Shown here piece after piece: positions 9,661 to 18,122 of a stretch of DNA of 64,000 nt (position 1 is its first letter; each line of letters begins with the position of its first letter). Below the pieces are notes generated by a model, which saw nothing but the letters and a program-made list of their open reading frames with translations, was not told where the DNA came from and made no database searches. The stretch is from Larix kaempferi (lineage: Eukaryota; Streptophyta; Pinopsida; Pinales; Pinaceae), in contig BSBM01000825.1 in assembly GCA_027924585.1 (NCBI GenBank), positions 724,001 to 788,000 of the forward strand. Direction: 5' to 3'. A program made the translations under genes and the position numbers.

Positions 9661-10513
9661 TGTTAATGATTTTATTACTCAAAATCAATACCATATCTAA
9701 TCTTTATTCTCAATGATTTTATGCTCAAAATTATAAATAGAGATTTACTGATATTATAATCAATAATGCAACAAAAATAGAACAGGAAATCAATCACACA
9801 ATTTACACAACAACAACATTATTGAAATTCGGTCTGTATGGATCTGTTCTGATGAACCTGAAAAATGCTTAGCTTTTGGCTCATATGAGCCCTATACATA
9901 GGCAACTCGCATATACCCTTGGCTCATATGTTCCCTATACACAATTAGCTCAAGTATGCTTCTGAACTGATCTTGCCGCACAACTTTCGGCTTTCTACTT
10001 GCAAATCTCTGCCAATATGGTATGGTTCTTCTGCTAGGTACCCTATAAATCTCCTCACTCCTTTCCCTTCATCCTTTGATTCTCTCACTCATAGAGTATC
10101 TCACTCTTCTTGAGAAAATCTCTTTCTCAATATCTCACACCTCTCTTGAGAAAACATCTCTCTCAAGCTATCACAAATATCGTGTGATCAATATATCTTT
10201 CTCCTCTCCTTAGGATTTCTCTTATAACTTATCAATGACCAAATACCCAACCCTAGATATCCAAAGTGATGGATGGTTAAGGTTAAATATTGGGACTCAC
10301 TTAAGATCAATGGTTGTGACTTAATCTTAAGTTTACTTTTAGTCATTAGCAAATTTTAAGTTAATAATGTGCTTTTCCCGATTTAGAATTAGGAATGAGA
10401 ATGTAAAATTTCTTGCTCTCTCAAGCAAGCTCCTAGGGAGGTAATGTGGATGAATATTACTTGCCTGACACCTGACCTATGCAGAGTACATGTCCAAGCT
10501 ATAATCATCAACA
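9661..10513 (-). repeat. 5' LTR of Copia-B (right copy)
   Basis: An 853-bp LTR with clean TG...CA ends, matching 6640-7618. The direct repeat AATAC lies immediately outside at 10514-10518. Confidence 0.9.
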
Positions 10514-10518
10514 AATAC

Positions 10519-10839
10519 TTCACAATATAACACTATATATGAAGTGGTAGACCTTGCGTGAAACAAGTGTCACTCATGCATTAAAACATAATCTTCATTA
10601 CTAATATACAACATGCATTAAAAATCTCATTACTATTTCAAGCGCAAAAAAATACATTAAAATGCCTGTGACAAATTTAATATGCAAAAATTATAATACA
10701 TTAAATCCCTTGATCTATCAAATATTAATAATAAAAAATAAAAAATCAAATATGAGGGAATAAATTACAATCCTATAATTGCACTGAGAGTAGTGAGGTG
10801 CTTTACAACTCAGTATGGGGGAGATGTTGTCACATAAGG
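10519..10839. other. unassigned AT-rich spacer
   Basis: Sequence between Copia-B and the LINE, rich in CATTAAA words. I see no gene, no LTR and no array. It ends in the LINE's left target-site duplication. Confidence 0.5.
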
Positions 10840-10851
10840 TAATGTAATATG
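10840..10851. repeat. left target-site duplication of the LINE
   Basis: TAATGTAATATG, identical to 17816-17827. It lies at the 3' (tail) end of the LINE. Confidence 0.9.
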
Positions 10852-11046
10852 TTTTTTTTTGACAAAAACGGCTATATTTTATATTAAAAGAAGTGGCAAG
10901 CCACCCAAATAAGTACAGAGCCAAAAAACATGGAGTCTATCAGTTCTTCAACCGGTAATTACAGAGGTCTGTTTCTAAACAGAGCAATTATTTATAAACT
11001 AGAGACAGTAAGGTAAAAACAGAGAGAACCAAGGTCTGATCGATAG
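10852..11046 (-). other. LINE 3' UTR and poly(A) tail
   Basis: On the minus strand the 3' UTR follows the ORF3 stop and runs to a short poly(A) of about nine residues (10852-10860). Just before the tail it reads GGTGGCTTGCCACTTCTTTT, with a TGGC...GCCA stem, and then AATATAAAATATAGCC. A conserved 3' end of this kind is where L1-type reverse transcriptase starts target-primed synthesis. Confidence 0.8.
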
Positions 11047-12126
11047 TCAGCGATATCTTGTCCCAGCAGCAGGGTTGGCAATGGCTGGCTTCTTGCTTGA
11101 GCTAGGCTTTTCTTCCCCTCGAAGGTTCTTCACGGCGTTTTCCAGGTTTTGGAGCCTGCGCCCCATTCTCTCAATGGCGTCCGCCACCTTCAGCTCCAGG
11201 CCTTCCATTGCTACAGCAAATTCCTCTCTGATATGTCCAATTTCATTATCCAGGTTGTCCAGCCTGCGTCCTCCTTGCTCGTCCATCCTGTTCACGAGGT
11301 CGCCCTGTCTCCTGATATTCCGCTTCAGAACACGAATTTCGGCTTCAAGTTCCAGTAATGGGTCTGGAGAGGATGCCGCTGAGTCGCCTGTGTCTGCCAT
11401 TGTTGGAACCTTATGCCTGTTATTTCCAATTGGGAATACCACCGGTCGTTGCAGGGAATTTCGACTCTCTCGAACTCTAAACTTCTTGGCAGGCGGATAG
11501 ACAATAACGAAGCCGAACCTTAGCTTTCTATTCCTGATGCTGGTCTCTATTTCTGGGGCTAGAGTCGGCGTAGTTTCCCGGAATTCGTCTCGTGCCACTG
11601 ATTTAACCATCATTCTTGAATTGTGTCCTCTGTCCTTGCCCGTACCACAAATTGAATAACGGTTTGATCTGTCACAAGGGAAGGGCGACTGTGTTTCATG
11701 AACCGGCATGTTGCCATAAATGGAACCGGCTTCGAAGGGCTTGATGACGCCAACAATATCTAGTTGCCAACGGATCTGAACATAGGAGAGCAAATCCACA
11801 CGCCTAGGAGCGTTAGGGGAGATCTTTCCCCGTACATCATCCTGATTTCTGGTACAAGTCCATGCGCTGGAGTTCATCCTCTGTGGCAGCGGAGTAATCA
11901 TGTGTTCAGCAGGCTGGTTAATGACCATAAGACGGAGGTGACGCTTGAAGAAGGAGCTTGGGGCATCGCCAAGATAGCGAGCCTCTCCACGTCCCGGAGT
12001 AATAGCCATCCGGCAATGAGTCCGCCGGACACGTGCTGCAATATTTGCACACTTAAAATCCATACAGTTCAAAATCGAGTATAGGGACAGGCGTTTACGG
12101 GATAGCCACCCTTTTAATGACATCAT
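11047..12126 (-). CDS. LINE ORF3: unknown coiled-coil protein
   Basis: A 359-aa frame starting ATGATG at 12126, 32 nt before the end of ORF2 and in another frame, and ending at 11047. I do not recognise it. The first 240 residues are basic and rich in Arg (for example LSRKRLSLY, RVRRTH, RNRKLRFGFVIVYPP). A short Ser/Asp/Ala linker follows the internal Met at 243 (MADTGDSAASSPDP). Residues of about 257-337 form a long heptad-patterned, charged helix (LLELEAEIRVLKRNI, LDNLDNEIGHIREEF, LQNLENAVKNL), very probably a coiled coil. The tail is Lys/Ser-rich. There is no signal peptide or membrane segment. A random frame of this length is unlikely to stay open. In the ORF3 frame a stop lies 9 nt upstream of the ATG, so translation needs re-initiation, leaky scanning, its own RNA, or a shift within the overlap. 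Oligomerisation or RNA binding is my inference. Confidence 0.82.
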   Translation of the reverse strand: MMSLKGWLSRKRLSLYSILNCMDFKCANIAARVRRTHCRMAITPGRGEARYLGDAPSSFFKRHLRLMVINQPAEHMITPLPQRMNSSAWTCTRNQDDVRGKISPNAPRRVDLLSYVQIRWQLDIVGVIKPFEAGSIYGNMPVHETQSPFPCDRSNRYSICGTGKDRGHNSRMMVKSVARDEFRETTPTLAPEIETSIRNRKLRFGFVIVYPPAKKFRVRESRNSLQRPVVFPIGNNRHKVPTMADTGDSAASSPDPLLELEAEIRVLKRNIRRQGDLVNRMDEQGGRRLDNLDNEIGHIREEFAVAMEGLELKVADAIERMGRRLQNLENAVKNLRGEEKPSSSKKPAIANPAAGTRYR

Positions 12127-15100
12127 TAATTTTTAATTCTCCTTTCCTTAAGCTGATTGCTACATTTGCTTCTTTGTCCGCCTGATCATTGTTCCTTCGT
12201 AGGACATGGAAGAATTTAATATCCCGGAAGAGAGGAATGAGGAGTGCTATTCTTCGAAGAGCTTGCCAGAGGCAGTTTGATGCTGGTAGTTTCATAGAAT
12301 TTATACTGTGGATGATCAACCTGGAGTCCCCAACTACAGTGACATCATGAACTCCATGGATTAGAGCTTGGTTTAAACCTTGCCATAAGGCAAGTGCTTC
12401 GGCCATGTTGTTGGTTTCTTCTCCCAGATTCCAGGAATAGCTGAATACCTTTTTTCCGTCGGGGTCAAAGAGCACCCCTCCCCCTCCTGCCTCCCCTGGG
12501 TTTCCTTTTGAAGCTCCGTCAAAGTACAGTAAGCTGCTTCCCTGGTTGTTGCACCACTGGGCATATTCTTCCCCTTCAAACCTGATTTCCCATTTCTGCA
12601 GGATCAGGGCTTTGCGGGGCAGGTTTGCCACTGTACCGGGAATACTTTGAATCCAATTAGTTTCCTCAATAGAGAGTGGAGAGTGAAAACAGAGAGAAGG
12701 TCTTGAGCTAATGAAGTCCCCTAGCATGGCTTTTATTTTAACCACCACCTGTAGAGGTGAGGCTCGGGTGCCACGGAAGATTCGATTATTTCGTTCTAGC
12801 CAAAGCTTCCAGCAGATGAATTTGGGCAAGGTCAACCAGGCGGTAGCCAGAGGGTCTTTAGGATGAATTCTGATAGGGGAGGCCGATGTCCAATGATATA
12901 GGAGGGAAGGAACGTCCTCATAGTTCAGGGAGATATGCCAAGGAAGGGTCATCAAGTTCCAGACAAGGGTAGAGAAAGGGCACGAGATAAACAGGTGGTT
13001 GGACGTTTCTTCAGCAGCAAGGCATAAGGGGCATCGGGATGGACCTTCCCATCCTTTCCTTCGCAGGAATTCGGCAGTAAGGACACTATTATGAGCGAGA
13101 GTCCATATAAAGTGGTCAATTTTGGGAAGAGATTTGTTAGACCAAATATACTTCCAGATTGCAGGATTCCTGGGAGCATTGGGTATAGCTTTGATACTTC
13201 TGTATCCTTCGGCGACAGAGTAGTGACCCGATTTAGACCCCCAGCCTCTTACATCCTTATGAAGTTTAGAGATTGGTGACTTTCCATCCAGGCATCGGAT
13301 TAGGGTGCTTTTTTCAGCATCGAGATTTGGAGGGCATTCAGGAATATCCCATCCGATCCATCTGTTTCCTTCATGATGCCATTTGGAAATATCCCAGAGT
13401 CTAGAGATGCCGAGGCTTGACAGGAACTTCCTTAGTTCCCCCATTCCTTCTATGGTTTCAAGAGGAGGTTTGCCAAGGATGGAGTCTTCCCATATTCTGA
13501 TTTTTTTCCCATTTCCAGGAATCCACGTCAGTCCTTCTGCAAAGGTGGGGTAGGCTTTGGAACAGAGAGCAAACAGTGGAGATCCTTTCGTCACTTTCGG
13601 GCCCTGATCCAGACATCTTAGTCTCGGTCCGGAGAAATATTTTTTCCATAGAACCTGTTTACTCCATGAGGATTTTCCTGAAACAATATTCCAGAGAAGC
13701 TTGGATCCAAGGGCAAATTTTTGGGCTCTAAGGTCTCGTATGTGCAATCCTCCTTCCCAGTAAGTGGCCGTGACTTTTTCCCATTTGACCAGGGGTAGAC
13801 GATTTTCGTTTTGCTTCCCCCCTTTCCAAAGGAAGCGTCTGAGAAGGACCTCAATCTTTTTTAGAACTGATATGGGAGCCAAGAGCAAGGAGCATTGAAA
13901 GACAGGCATGCTGGCAAGAACAGCTTTGATGAGAACCGTTTTCCCAACAAGATTTAGCCAAGAAGCTCCCCAGACTTTGATTTTCAGATTCAGTTTGTCA
14001 ATCAGCGGTTCCCAGCTAGAGACTCTAGGTTTGTCTTTGAATATAGGAACTCCCAGATATTTGAAGTCAGTCCACTGATATTTCCCTTCTATCATAAGGA
14101 TTCGGGATATAGCTTGTAGCTCAATAGGAGGGCAGTTCCAACTATAGATTCTGCTCTTAGTATAGTTGATTTTGCTTCCTGAGACATCTTGGTAGATGTC
14201 AAGAACTTCTTTGAACTTTCTGGCTGTAGTTATACTTGCTCCGCTCATGAGGAGAGTGTCATCAGCAAATTGAGTATGATTTATTTCTTTAACTCCACGC
14301 ACGATTTTTAGCCCCAGGAGATCTTCATGGTTTCTGAAATGGTCCAGGATAAAGCTGAGAGAGGCCGCTTGGATGGCATAGAGGAGAGGGGACAGTGGAC
14401 ATCCTTGCCTGAGACCTCTTGATGCCTGGAAAAATTCCGCTGCTCTCCCGTTCACCAGGGGGGAAATCCATGGAGTACTGATGCAGGCTTTGACCCAAGA
14501 GATAAGTCTTGGCGCAAACCCGAATCTGGTCATAACCTGAAACAGGTAGCTATGTCGGACTCTATCAAAGGCGTTGGAAAGGTCCAGTTTGATAACCATG
14601 CCTTTTTCTTTTCTTGTCATACTGGAGTGGATGGCCTCTTGGACTAAGATGATATTGTCTGCTATCTGTCTTCCTTTGATGAAGCCTCCTTGATTCTCCG
14701 GGATAATAAGGGGAAGAATGTCTTTCATTCTGTTTGCAATGACTTTGGTGATTACCTTGTAGCCGATATTACAGAGGGAGATAGGACGGAAGCGAGAGTA
14801 GGAGGTGGCTCCTTTTTCTTTGGGTATGAGGGCAAGGAAGGAGGAGTTTGTTCCTCCACCAATTTTAGGGCAGGACAGGGATTTCTTTATCATTCGGAAC
14901 AGATCATGGTGGATGATGGGCCAACAGGAGGTGAGGAATCTAGCTGTGAATCCGTCTGGTCCCGGGGCTTTGTCAGGGCTCATTCCATCAACAGCGGTTT
15001 TTATTTCATCCAGGGAGATAGGACGGAGAAGTTGGAGATTCATTTGATCAGACACTAGATTGGGAATATGATTGAGAGCATCAGAATGAGAAAAGTCCCT

Positions 15101-16339
15101 CCCTGGTGAGGTTTCGGTGTACATGTCCTGAAAATGCTCATAAGCTGCTTTTTTGATCTCCTCAAACTCAGATATCTGTTTCCCTTGGTGGTCTATCTTA
15201 GTAACAGTTTTGAAGTGTTTTCTGATCTCTGCTTGCTTGTGGAAGAACTTGGTGTTTTTATCCCCTTCTTGGAGCCAGGTGTTTCTTGATTTTAGTTTCC
15301 AGTAGTTTTCTTCAAGCCTACAGGCTTCATGTAGCTTATTGTGAAGGTGGGTTTCTTTATCCAGGGAAATTTGAGAGAGGTTTCCTTCATTAGCCATGAT
15401 ATGATCCTCCAAGGCTTTCTCAGCTTCGGAACGTTGCTGTTTGGGAGATTTGATACGTTTGGCCCATTCTTTGAGGGCCTTTTTTACCAGTCGCAGCTTT
15501 GACTCCCAGACAAAGAAAGGAGACCCATTGATGTTGGTTTTCCAGGCAGAGTCTACAATATCAATAAAACCTTCCAAGGGGATCCAAGCGGGGTTGAATC
15601 TGAAGGGAATGGGTCCCAGATTCTGGTCTTTGGAGAAGGAGAGGGAAATCGGCTTGTGGTCCAAGGCACAGAAGGGAAGGATGGAGGAGGTCAGGTCGAA
15701 CCCTTGCATGTGGAGGGATTGCTGGACCAAGAACCTATCTAATCTTGCGGCAATATGTCCTGGACCGATTCTTTTGTTCGTCCAAGTATATTTTCCTTTG
15801 GTGGGCTTGATGTCTTCCAGATCCCAGTCTGAGATGAGATCCTCGACCCATTCCCTGGCGGGATCTCTAACAATATTCCCTCCTCTTTTTTCAGCAGAGG
15901 ATAGGGTAAGGTTTAGGTCCCCCGCAATAACAAAGTTGTCTAACTGGGTGGAAGTCATATGGTCATTCAGACTGGTCCAGCAAGATTTCTTTTCGGACAC
16001 GTTCATAGGGGCATAGACATTAAAGAGGCTTAGACGGATATTGGCTTCTTTAAACAAAAATTCTGTAAAAACCCAATGGATGGATTTAGCATGACTTACA
16101 ATTTCGATCCTGGTTGGATCCCAGAGCGTTGCAATGCCTCCTGACGCCCCCCGTGAGCTAACTGCAATGCACTCTGCATGGTTCCAGAAAGAAGGAGAAG
16201 CTTGAAGGCAGGCCTGCTCCTCCATTTTTGTCTCCTGGATTAGGAGGATGTAGGGATTCGAGATTTTGATTAAATCCTTCATTGATAACGATTTTGATTT
16301 ACTACCTAACCCCCTACAATTCCAGGAGACGATCTGCAT
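12095..16339 (-). CDS. LINE ORF2: endonuclease-reverse transcriptase-RNase H
   Basis: A 1414-aa enzyme that nicks target DNA and reverse-transcribes the element RNA from the nick. Residues 1-235 are an apurinic-type endonuclease: WNCRGLG (Asn7), QETK (Glu36), SRGASGGIATLWD, NVYAP, AGDLN and LDHKPISL. The reverse transcriptase is at about 445-715: SPDKAPGPDGF, RPISLCNIGYKV, KLDLSNAFDRV, GLRQGCPLSPLL and QFADD at about 690-694. A zf-RVT segment near 1100 has CPLCLAAEETSNHLFISC. The C-terminus, about 1270-1395, is an RNase H with LLYFDGASKGNPGEAGGG, NNMAEALALWQGL, VVGDSRLI and NNQADKEAN, carrying the D-E-D-D catalytic set. It resembles the archaeal-like RNase H known from some plant L1s. The start ATG overlaps the ORF1 stop by one base (TAATG). 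No disruption is seen. Confidence 0.97.
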   Translation of the reverse strand: MQIVSWNCRGLGSKSKSLSMKDLIKISNPYILLIQETKMEEQACLQASPSFWNHAECIAVSSRGASGGIATLWDPTRIEIVSHAKSIHWVFTEFLFKEANIRLSLFNVYAPMNVSEKKSCWTSLNDHMTSTQLDNFVIAGDLNLTLSSAEKRGGNIVRDPAREWVEDLISDWDLEDIKPTKGKYTWTNKRIGPGHIAARLDRFLVQQSLHMQGFDLTSSILPFCALDHKPISLSFSKDQNLGPIPFRFNPAWIPLEGFIDIVDSAWKTNINGSPFFVWESKLRLVKKALKEWAKRIKSPKQQRSEAEKALEDHIMANEGNLSQISLDKETHLHNKLHEACRLEENYWKLKSRNTWLQEGDKNTKFFHKQAEIRKHFKTVTKIDHQGKQISEFEEIKKAAYEHFQDMYTETSPGRDFSHSDALNHIPNLVSDQMNLQLLRPISLDEIKTAVDGMSPDKAPGPDGFTARFLTSCWPIIHHDLFRMIKKSLSCPKIGGGTNSSFLALIPKEKGATSYSRFRPISLCNIGYKVITKVIANRMKDILPLIIPENQGGFIKGRQIADNIILVQEAIHSSMTRKEKGMVIKLDLSNAFDRVRHSYLFQVMTRFGFAPRLISWVKACISTPWISPLVNGRAAEFFQASRGLRQGCPLSPLLYAIQAASLSFILDHFRNHEDLLGLKIVRGVKEINHTQFADDTLLMSGASITTARKFKEVLDIYQDVSGSKINYTKSRIYSWNCPPIELQAISRILMIEGKYQWTDFKYLGVPIFKDKPRVSSWEPLIDKLNLKIKVWGASWLNLVGKTVLIKAVLASMPVFQCSLLLAPISVLKKIEVLLRRFLWKGGKQNENRLPLVKWEKVTATYWEGGLHIRDLRAQKFALGSKLLWNIVSGKSSWSKQVLWKKYFSGPRLRCLDQGPKVTKGSPLFALCSKAYPTFAEGLTWIPGNGKKIRIWEDSILGKPPLETIEGMGELRKFLSSLGISRLWDISKWHHEGNRWIGWDIPECPPNLDAEKSTLIRCLDGKSPISKLHKDVRGWGSKSGHYSVAEGYRSIKAIPNAPRNPAIWKYIWSNKSLPKIDHFIWTLAHNSVLTAEFLRRKGWEGPSRCPLCLAAEETSNHLFISCPFSTLVWNLMTLPWHISLNYEDVPSLLYHWTSASPIRIHPKDPLATAWLTLPKFICWKLWLERNNRIFRGTRASPLQVVVKIKAMLGDFISSRPSLCFHSPLSIEETNWIQSIPGTVANLPRKALILQKWEIRFEGEEYAQWCNNQGSSLLYFDGASKGNPGEAGGGGVLFDPDGKKVFSYSWNLGEETNNMAEALALWQGLNQALIHGVHDVTVVGDSRLIIHSINSMKLPASNCLWQALRRIALLIPLFRDIKFFHVLRRNNDQADKEANVAISLRKGELKINDVIKRVAIP

Positions 16340-17586
16340 TACTTACCTTTGGAGGTGTTGGTAGCCCCTCTTGAGGCATTTCCATGCTGTCTGGTATTTC
16401 TAGGGTTCAGATGTTTTTCCAGAGTGGTTTGGACCCCTGCTAACCTATCCTTGTAGGTGGCAACTTCCCTTCTTTCCCTTTCAGTTTTCCTTCCTCTTCG
16501 GTCCTTTTTAACAGTCTTTGTTGATTCTGGATCGTCTTCATCAGTATCTTCTTCTTCTGTTGCTTCCTCAATTGCTGGATCTTGCTGTTCTTCTTCCGCT
16601 GGTAGGTTTGTAGTTCCTATTTCCAGATCTAAGATTTCTTCTGCTCTTGCTTCCGTTCTTTTGACTAATTCTTTGGGAGAGTTGTCCTCGATCTCGCATG
16701 ATTTAGCTTGGGTTTCTTGCCCTTCGAGGATGGCGAAGCTATTTCCAGTATTAGGGTTTGGGTTACTTTCTTGCGCTTTGGATGATTCCGGAGCTGTCGA
16801 TGGGCCTTTTGATGGTCCATTTTGGGGGATCCCCTTGGGTCCCTTCCTTCTGGTGTTAGCTTTTTGCTTCTTAGCTTGCTGCCAATCTTCTTCAGAATTC
16901 TTCTCTGCTTCGGCTTGACTTTTTGGGCAGTTCCTCTGGAAGTGACCGTATTCATGGCAGTGCCTGCACTTGAATGGCAGCTGTTCATAATCTAGTTGCT
17001 GAAAGTGCTTCCATCCTTTGATTGACAGTTTGACAGCTTCCGGAAGTCCCGCCTCTAGATCCACTTCAACACAGATCCGGGCAAAGGAGTATTGACCTTT
17101 TGGATCGGCTTTATCAATGTATTTCCCTAGACCATTGCCAATGGTTCTAAGCGATTCTTCGTTCCAGCAGTGCATGGGAAGGTTTGGAAGGCGAACCCAG
17201 ACTGGGACAGCTTTGGGGACATCCGATGCCGGGTCAAAGTCTGGAGACCACCTATTCAGATACAAGCCCTGTGGCCCCATGAAATATGGGCCGCTTCTAA
17301 AGATCATGTCCCTATCTTCCTTTGATACGAAGTCAAATAGGAAATACCCTCTACCTATCGAGTAGCTTGTGACTCCTTGAGATATCAGCGGTCTCCAGTT
17401 GTTTTGAATCCGGGATTCGGTGGAGCGAGGAGATGGCCACAGACCTGTAAATTGCCCAATAAGGGCCTTTTCTGCCAGGGAGACAGCCAGATGGATGGGC
17501 TTCTCAGGGGGCAGTTCGATTTCTGGTATGGCTTCCAGTTTCTTTTTCAAATTTCGGAGGTGGGGCGGAGTCGGACTTTTTCCCAT
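16339..17586 (-). CDS. LINE ORF1: nucleic-acid-binding protein
   Basis: A 415-aa protein that is expected to coat LINE RNA. Residues of about 35-195 match the DUF4283/RRM-like domain of plant L1 ORF1 (ALIGQFTGLWPSPRS, YFLFDFVSKEDRDMIFRSGP, VPVWVRLPNLPMHCW). Residues of about 203-216 are a CCHC knuckle, CRHCHEYGHFQRNC, which fits CX2CX4HX4C exactly. A Lys/Pro/Ser-rich linker follows, then an acidic run (EEATEEEDTDEDDPE) and a basic, helical tail (KKDRRGRKTERERRE). The chosen ATG at 17586 gives MGKSPTPPHLRNLKKKL. The stop codon TAA shares its last base with the ORF2 ATG. Confidence 0.95.
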   Translation of the reverse strand: MGKSPTPPHLRNLKKKLEAIPEIELPPEKPIHLAVSLAEKALIGQFTGLWPSPRSTESRIQNNWRPLISQGVTSYSIGRGYFLFDFVSKEDRDMIFRSGPYFMGPQGLYLNRWSPDFDPASDVPKAVPVWVRLPNLPMHCWNEESLRTIGNGLGKYIDKADPKGQYSFARICVEVDLEAGLPEAVKLSIKGWKHFQQLDYEQLPFKCRHCHEYGHFQRNCPKSQAEAEKNSEEDWQQAKKQKANTRRKGPKGIPQNGPSKGPSTAPESSKAQESNPNPNTGNSFAILEGQETQAKSCEIEDNSPKELVKRTEARAEEILDLEIGTTNLPAEEEQQDPAIEEATEEEDTDEDDPESTKTVKKDRRGRKTERERREVATYKDRLAGVQTTLEKHLNPRNTRQHGNASRGATNTSKGK

Positions 17587-17815
17587 AATCGCTGATTAGT
17601 TTGGCGAACGAGATTTCATCAGAGGAGGGAGGCTGGAGCGAGCCTCCTCCAGGAGAACCCATCCTCAGCAGGGACGCGCCGCGGCGCCCGCACGAGCAAA
17701 CCCTAGATAGGTTTACCTCAGTCGCAGCTCTTGATCAGTCGCTCTCCTAGTTCTTGAAATTTTTTATTCCCATTGTTGATAGCAAGGAAACCTACCATTA
17801 ATGACTGCAAATCCC
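17587..17815 (-). promoter_or_regulatory. LINE 5' UTR, probable internal promoter
   Basis: The 229 bases between the right target-site duplication and the ORF1 start contain a GC-rich patch around 17660-17700 (on the plus strand GCGCCGCGGCGCCCG occurs within it). L1-type elements carry their promoter inside the 5' UTR. That it is complete here is inferred from the adjoining duplication. Confidence 0.6.
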
Positions 17816-17827
17816 TAATGTAATATG
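17816..17827. repeat. right target-site duplication of the LINE
   Basis: TAATGTAATATG, identical to 10840-10851, at the 5' end of the LINE. Confidence 0.9.
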
Positions 17828-17944
17828 TTGCATTACTAAAAAAAAGTAATTAAAAGAATCATGTCGACTCACAAAATAAAAATTAAAACCAAATGAAAAT
17901 TAATTAAGAAATCCATGTCTGCTCATAAAATAAAAAAAATTAAA

Positions 17945-18122
17945 ACCAACATAAATCCATCTTAAACCCATATCTATCAAGCACAGATAGGGGTCAAATT
18001 TCTCAAGGTGTGTATTTTTTCCTGGATGTATACAAATTTTAAGATTAAAAAAATTACACCTCAATAAATTGAATCCCTCTTGGTGCTTGATAAATCCGAG
18101 TTTAAGATGGATATATGCTGGT
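17945..18122. repeat. imperfect inverted repeat (MITE-like hairpin)
   Basis: Two 67-base arms, 17945-18011 and 18056-18122, are complementary at roughly three quarters of positions around a 44-base AT-rich loop. Matching blocks include ATCCATCTTAAAC with GTTTAAGATGGAT, and TATCAAGCAC with GTGCTTGATA. No coding sequence or clear target duplication is visible. A miniature inverted-repeat transposon or the remains of two opposed copies of a repeat are both possible. Confidence 0.6.

Larger units (their letters stand above)
6635..10518 (-). mobile_element. internally deleted Copia element (Copia-B)
   Basis: A Ty1/Copia element on the minus strand. LTRs lie at 6640-7618 and 9661-10513, flanked by a 5-bp target-site duplication AATAC (6635-6639 and 10514-10518). 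The intact right LTR has perfect inverted ends, TGTTAATGA and TCATCAACA being complementary apart from one position. Between the LTRs only gag, the protease and the pre-integrase region remain. Everything from the integrase core to RNase H is absent, leaving about 2 kb inside. PBS and PPT are recognisable at the expected ends. Confidence 0.92.
10840..17827 (-). mobile_element. full-length L1-type LINE with three open ORFs
   Basis: A non-LTR retrotransposon on the minus strand occupying about 10852-17815. The repeat TAATGTAATATG (10840-10851 and 17816-17827, with two further T's shared) is the target-site duplication. The left copy adjoins a T run (10852-10860), the complement of the poly(A) tail. 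Reading 5' to 3' it holds a 5' UTR, ORF1 (415 aa), ORF2 (1414 aa), ORF3 (359 aa) and a 3' UTR. No stop or frameshift interrupts any ORF, unlike every LTR element around it, so it is probably a young insertion that may still be competent. Its coding part is visibly richer in G+C than its surroundings. Confidence 0.97.

Noticed and set aside
10500-10512. Copia-B LTR ending at 10507 (AATCA)
   Set aside because: Ending at 10513 gives complementary LTR termini and a matching AATAC duplication, so that boundary was preferred.
11075-11500. 141-aa frame on the plus strand opposite LINE ORF3
   Set aside because: It is the antisense shadow of ORF3, with no family signature, and lies within the LINE's minus-strand coding region.
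14690-16016. Plus-strand frames of up to 191 aa opposite LINE ORF2
   Set aside because: ORF2 motifs lie on the minus strand. These frames are antisense shadows.
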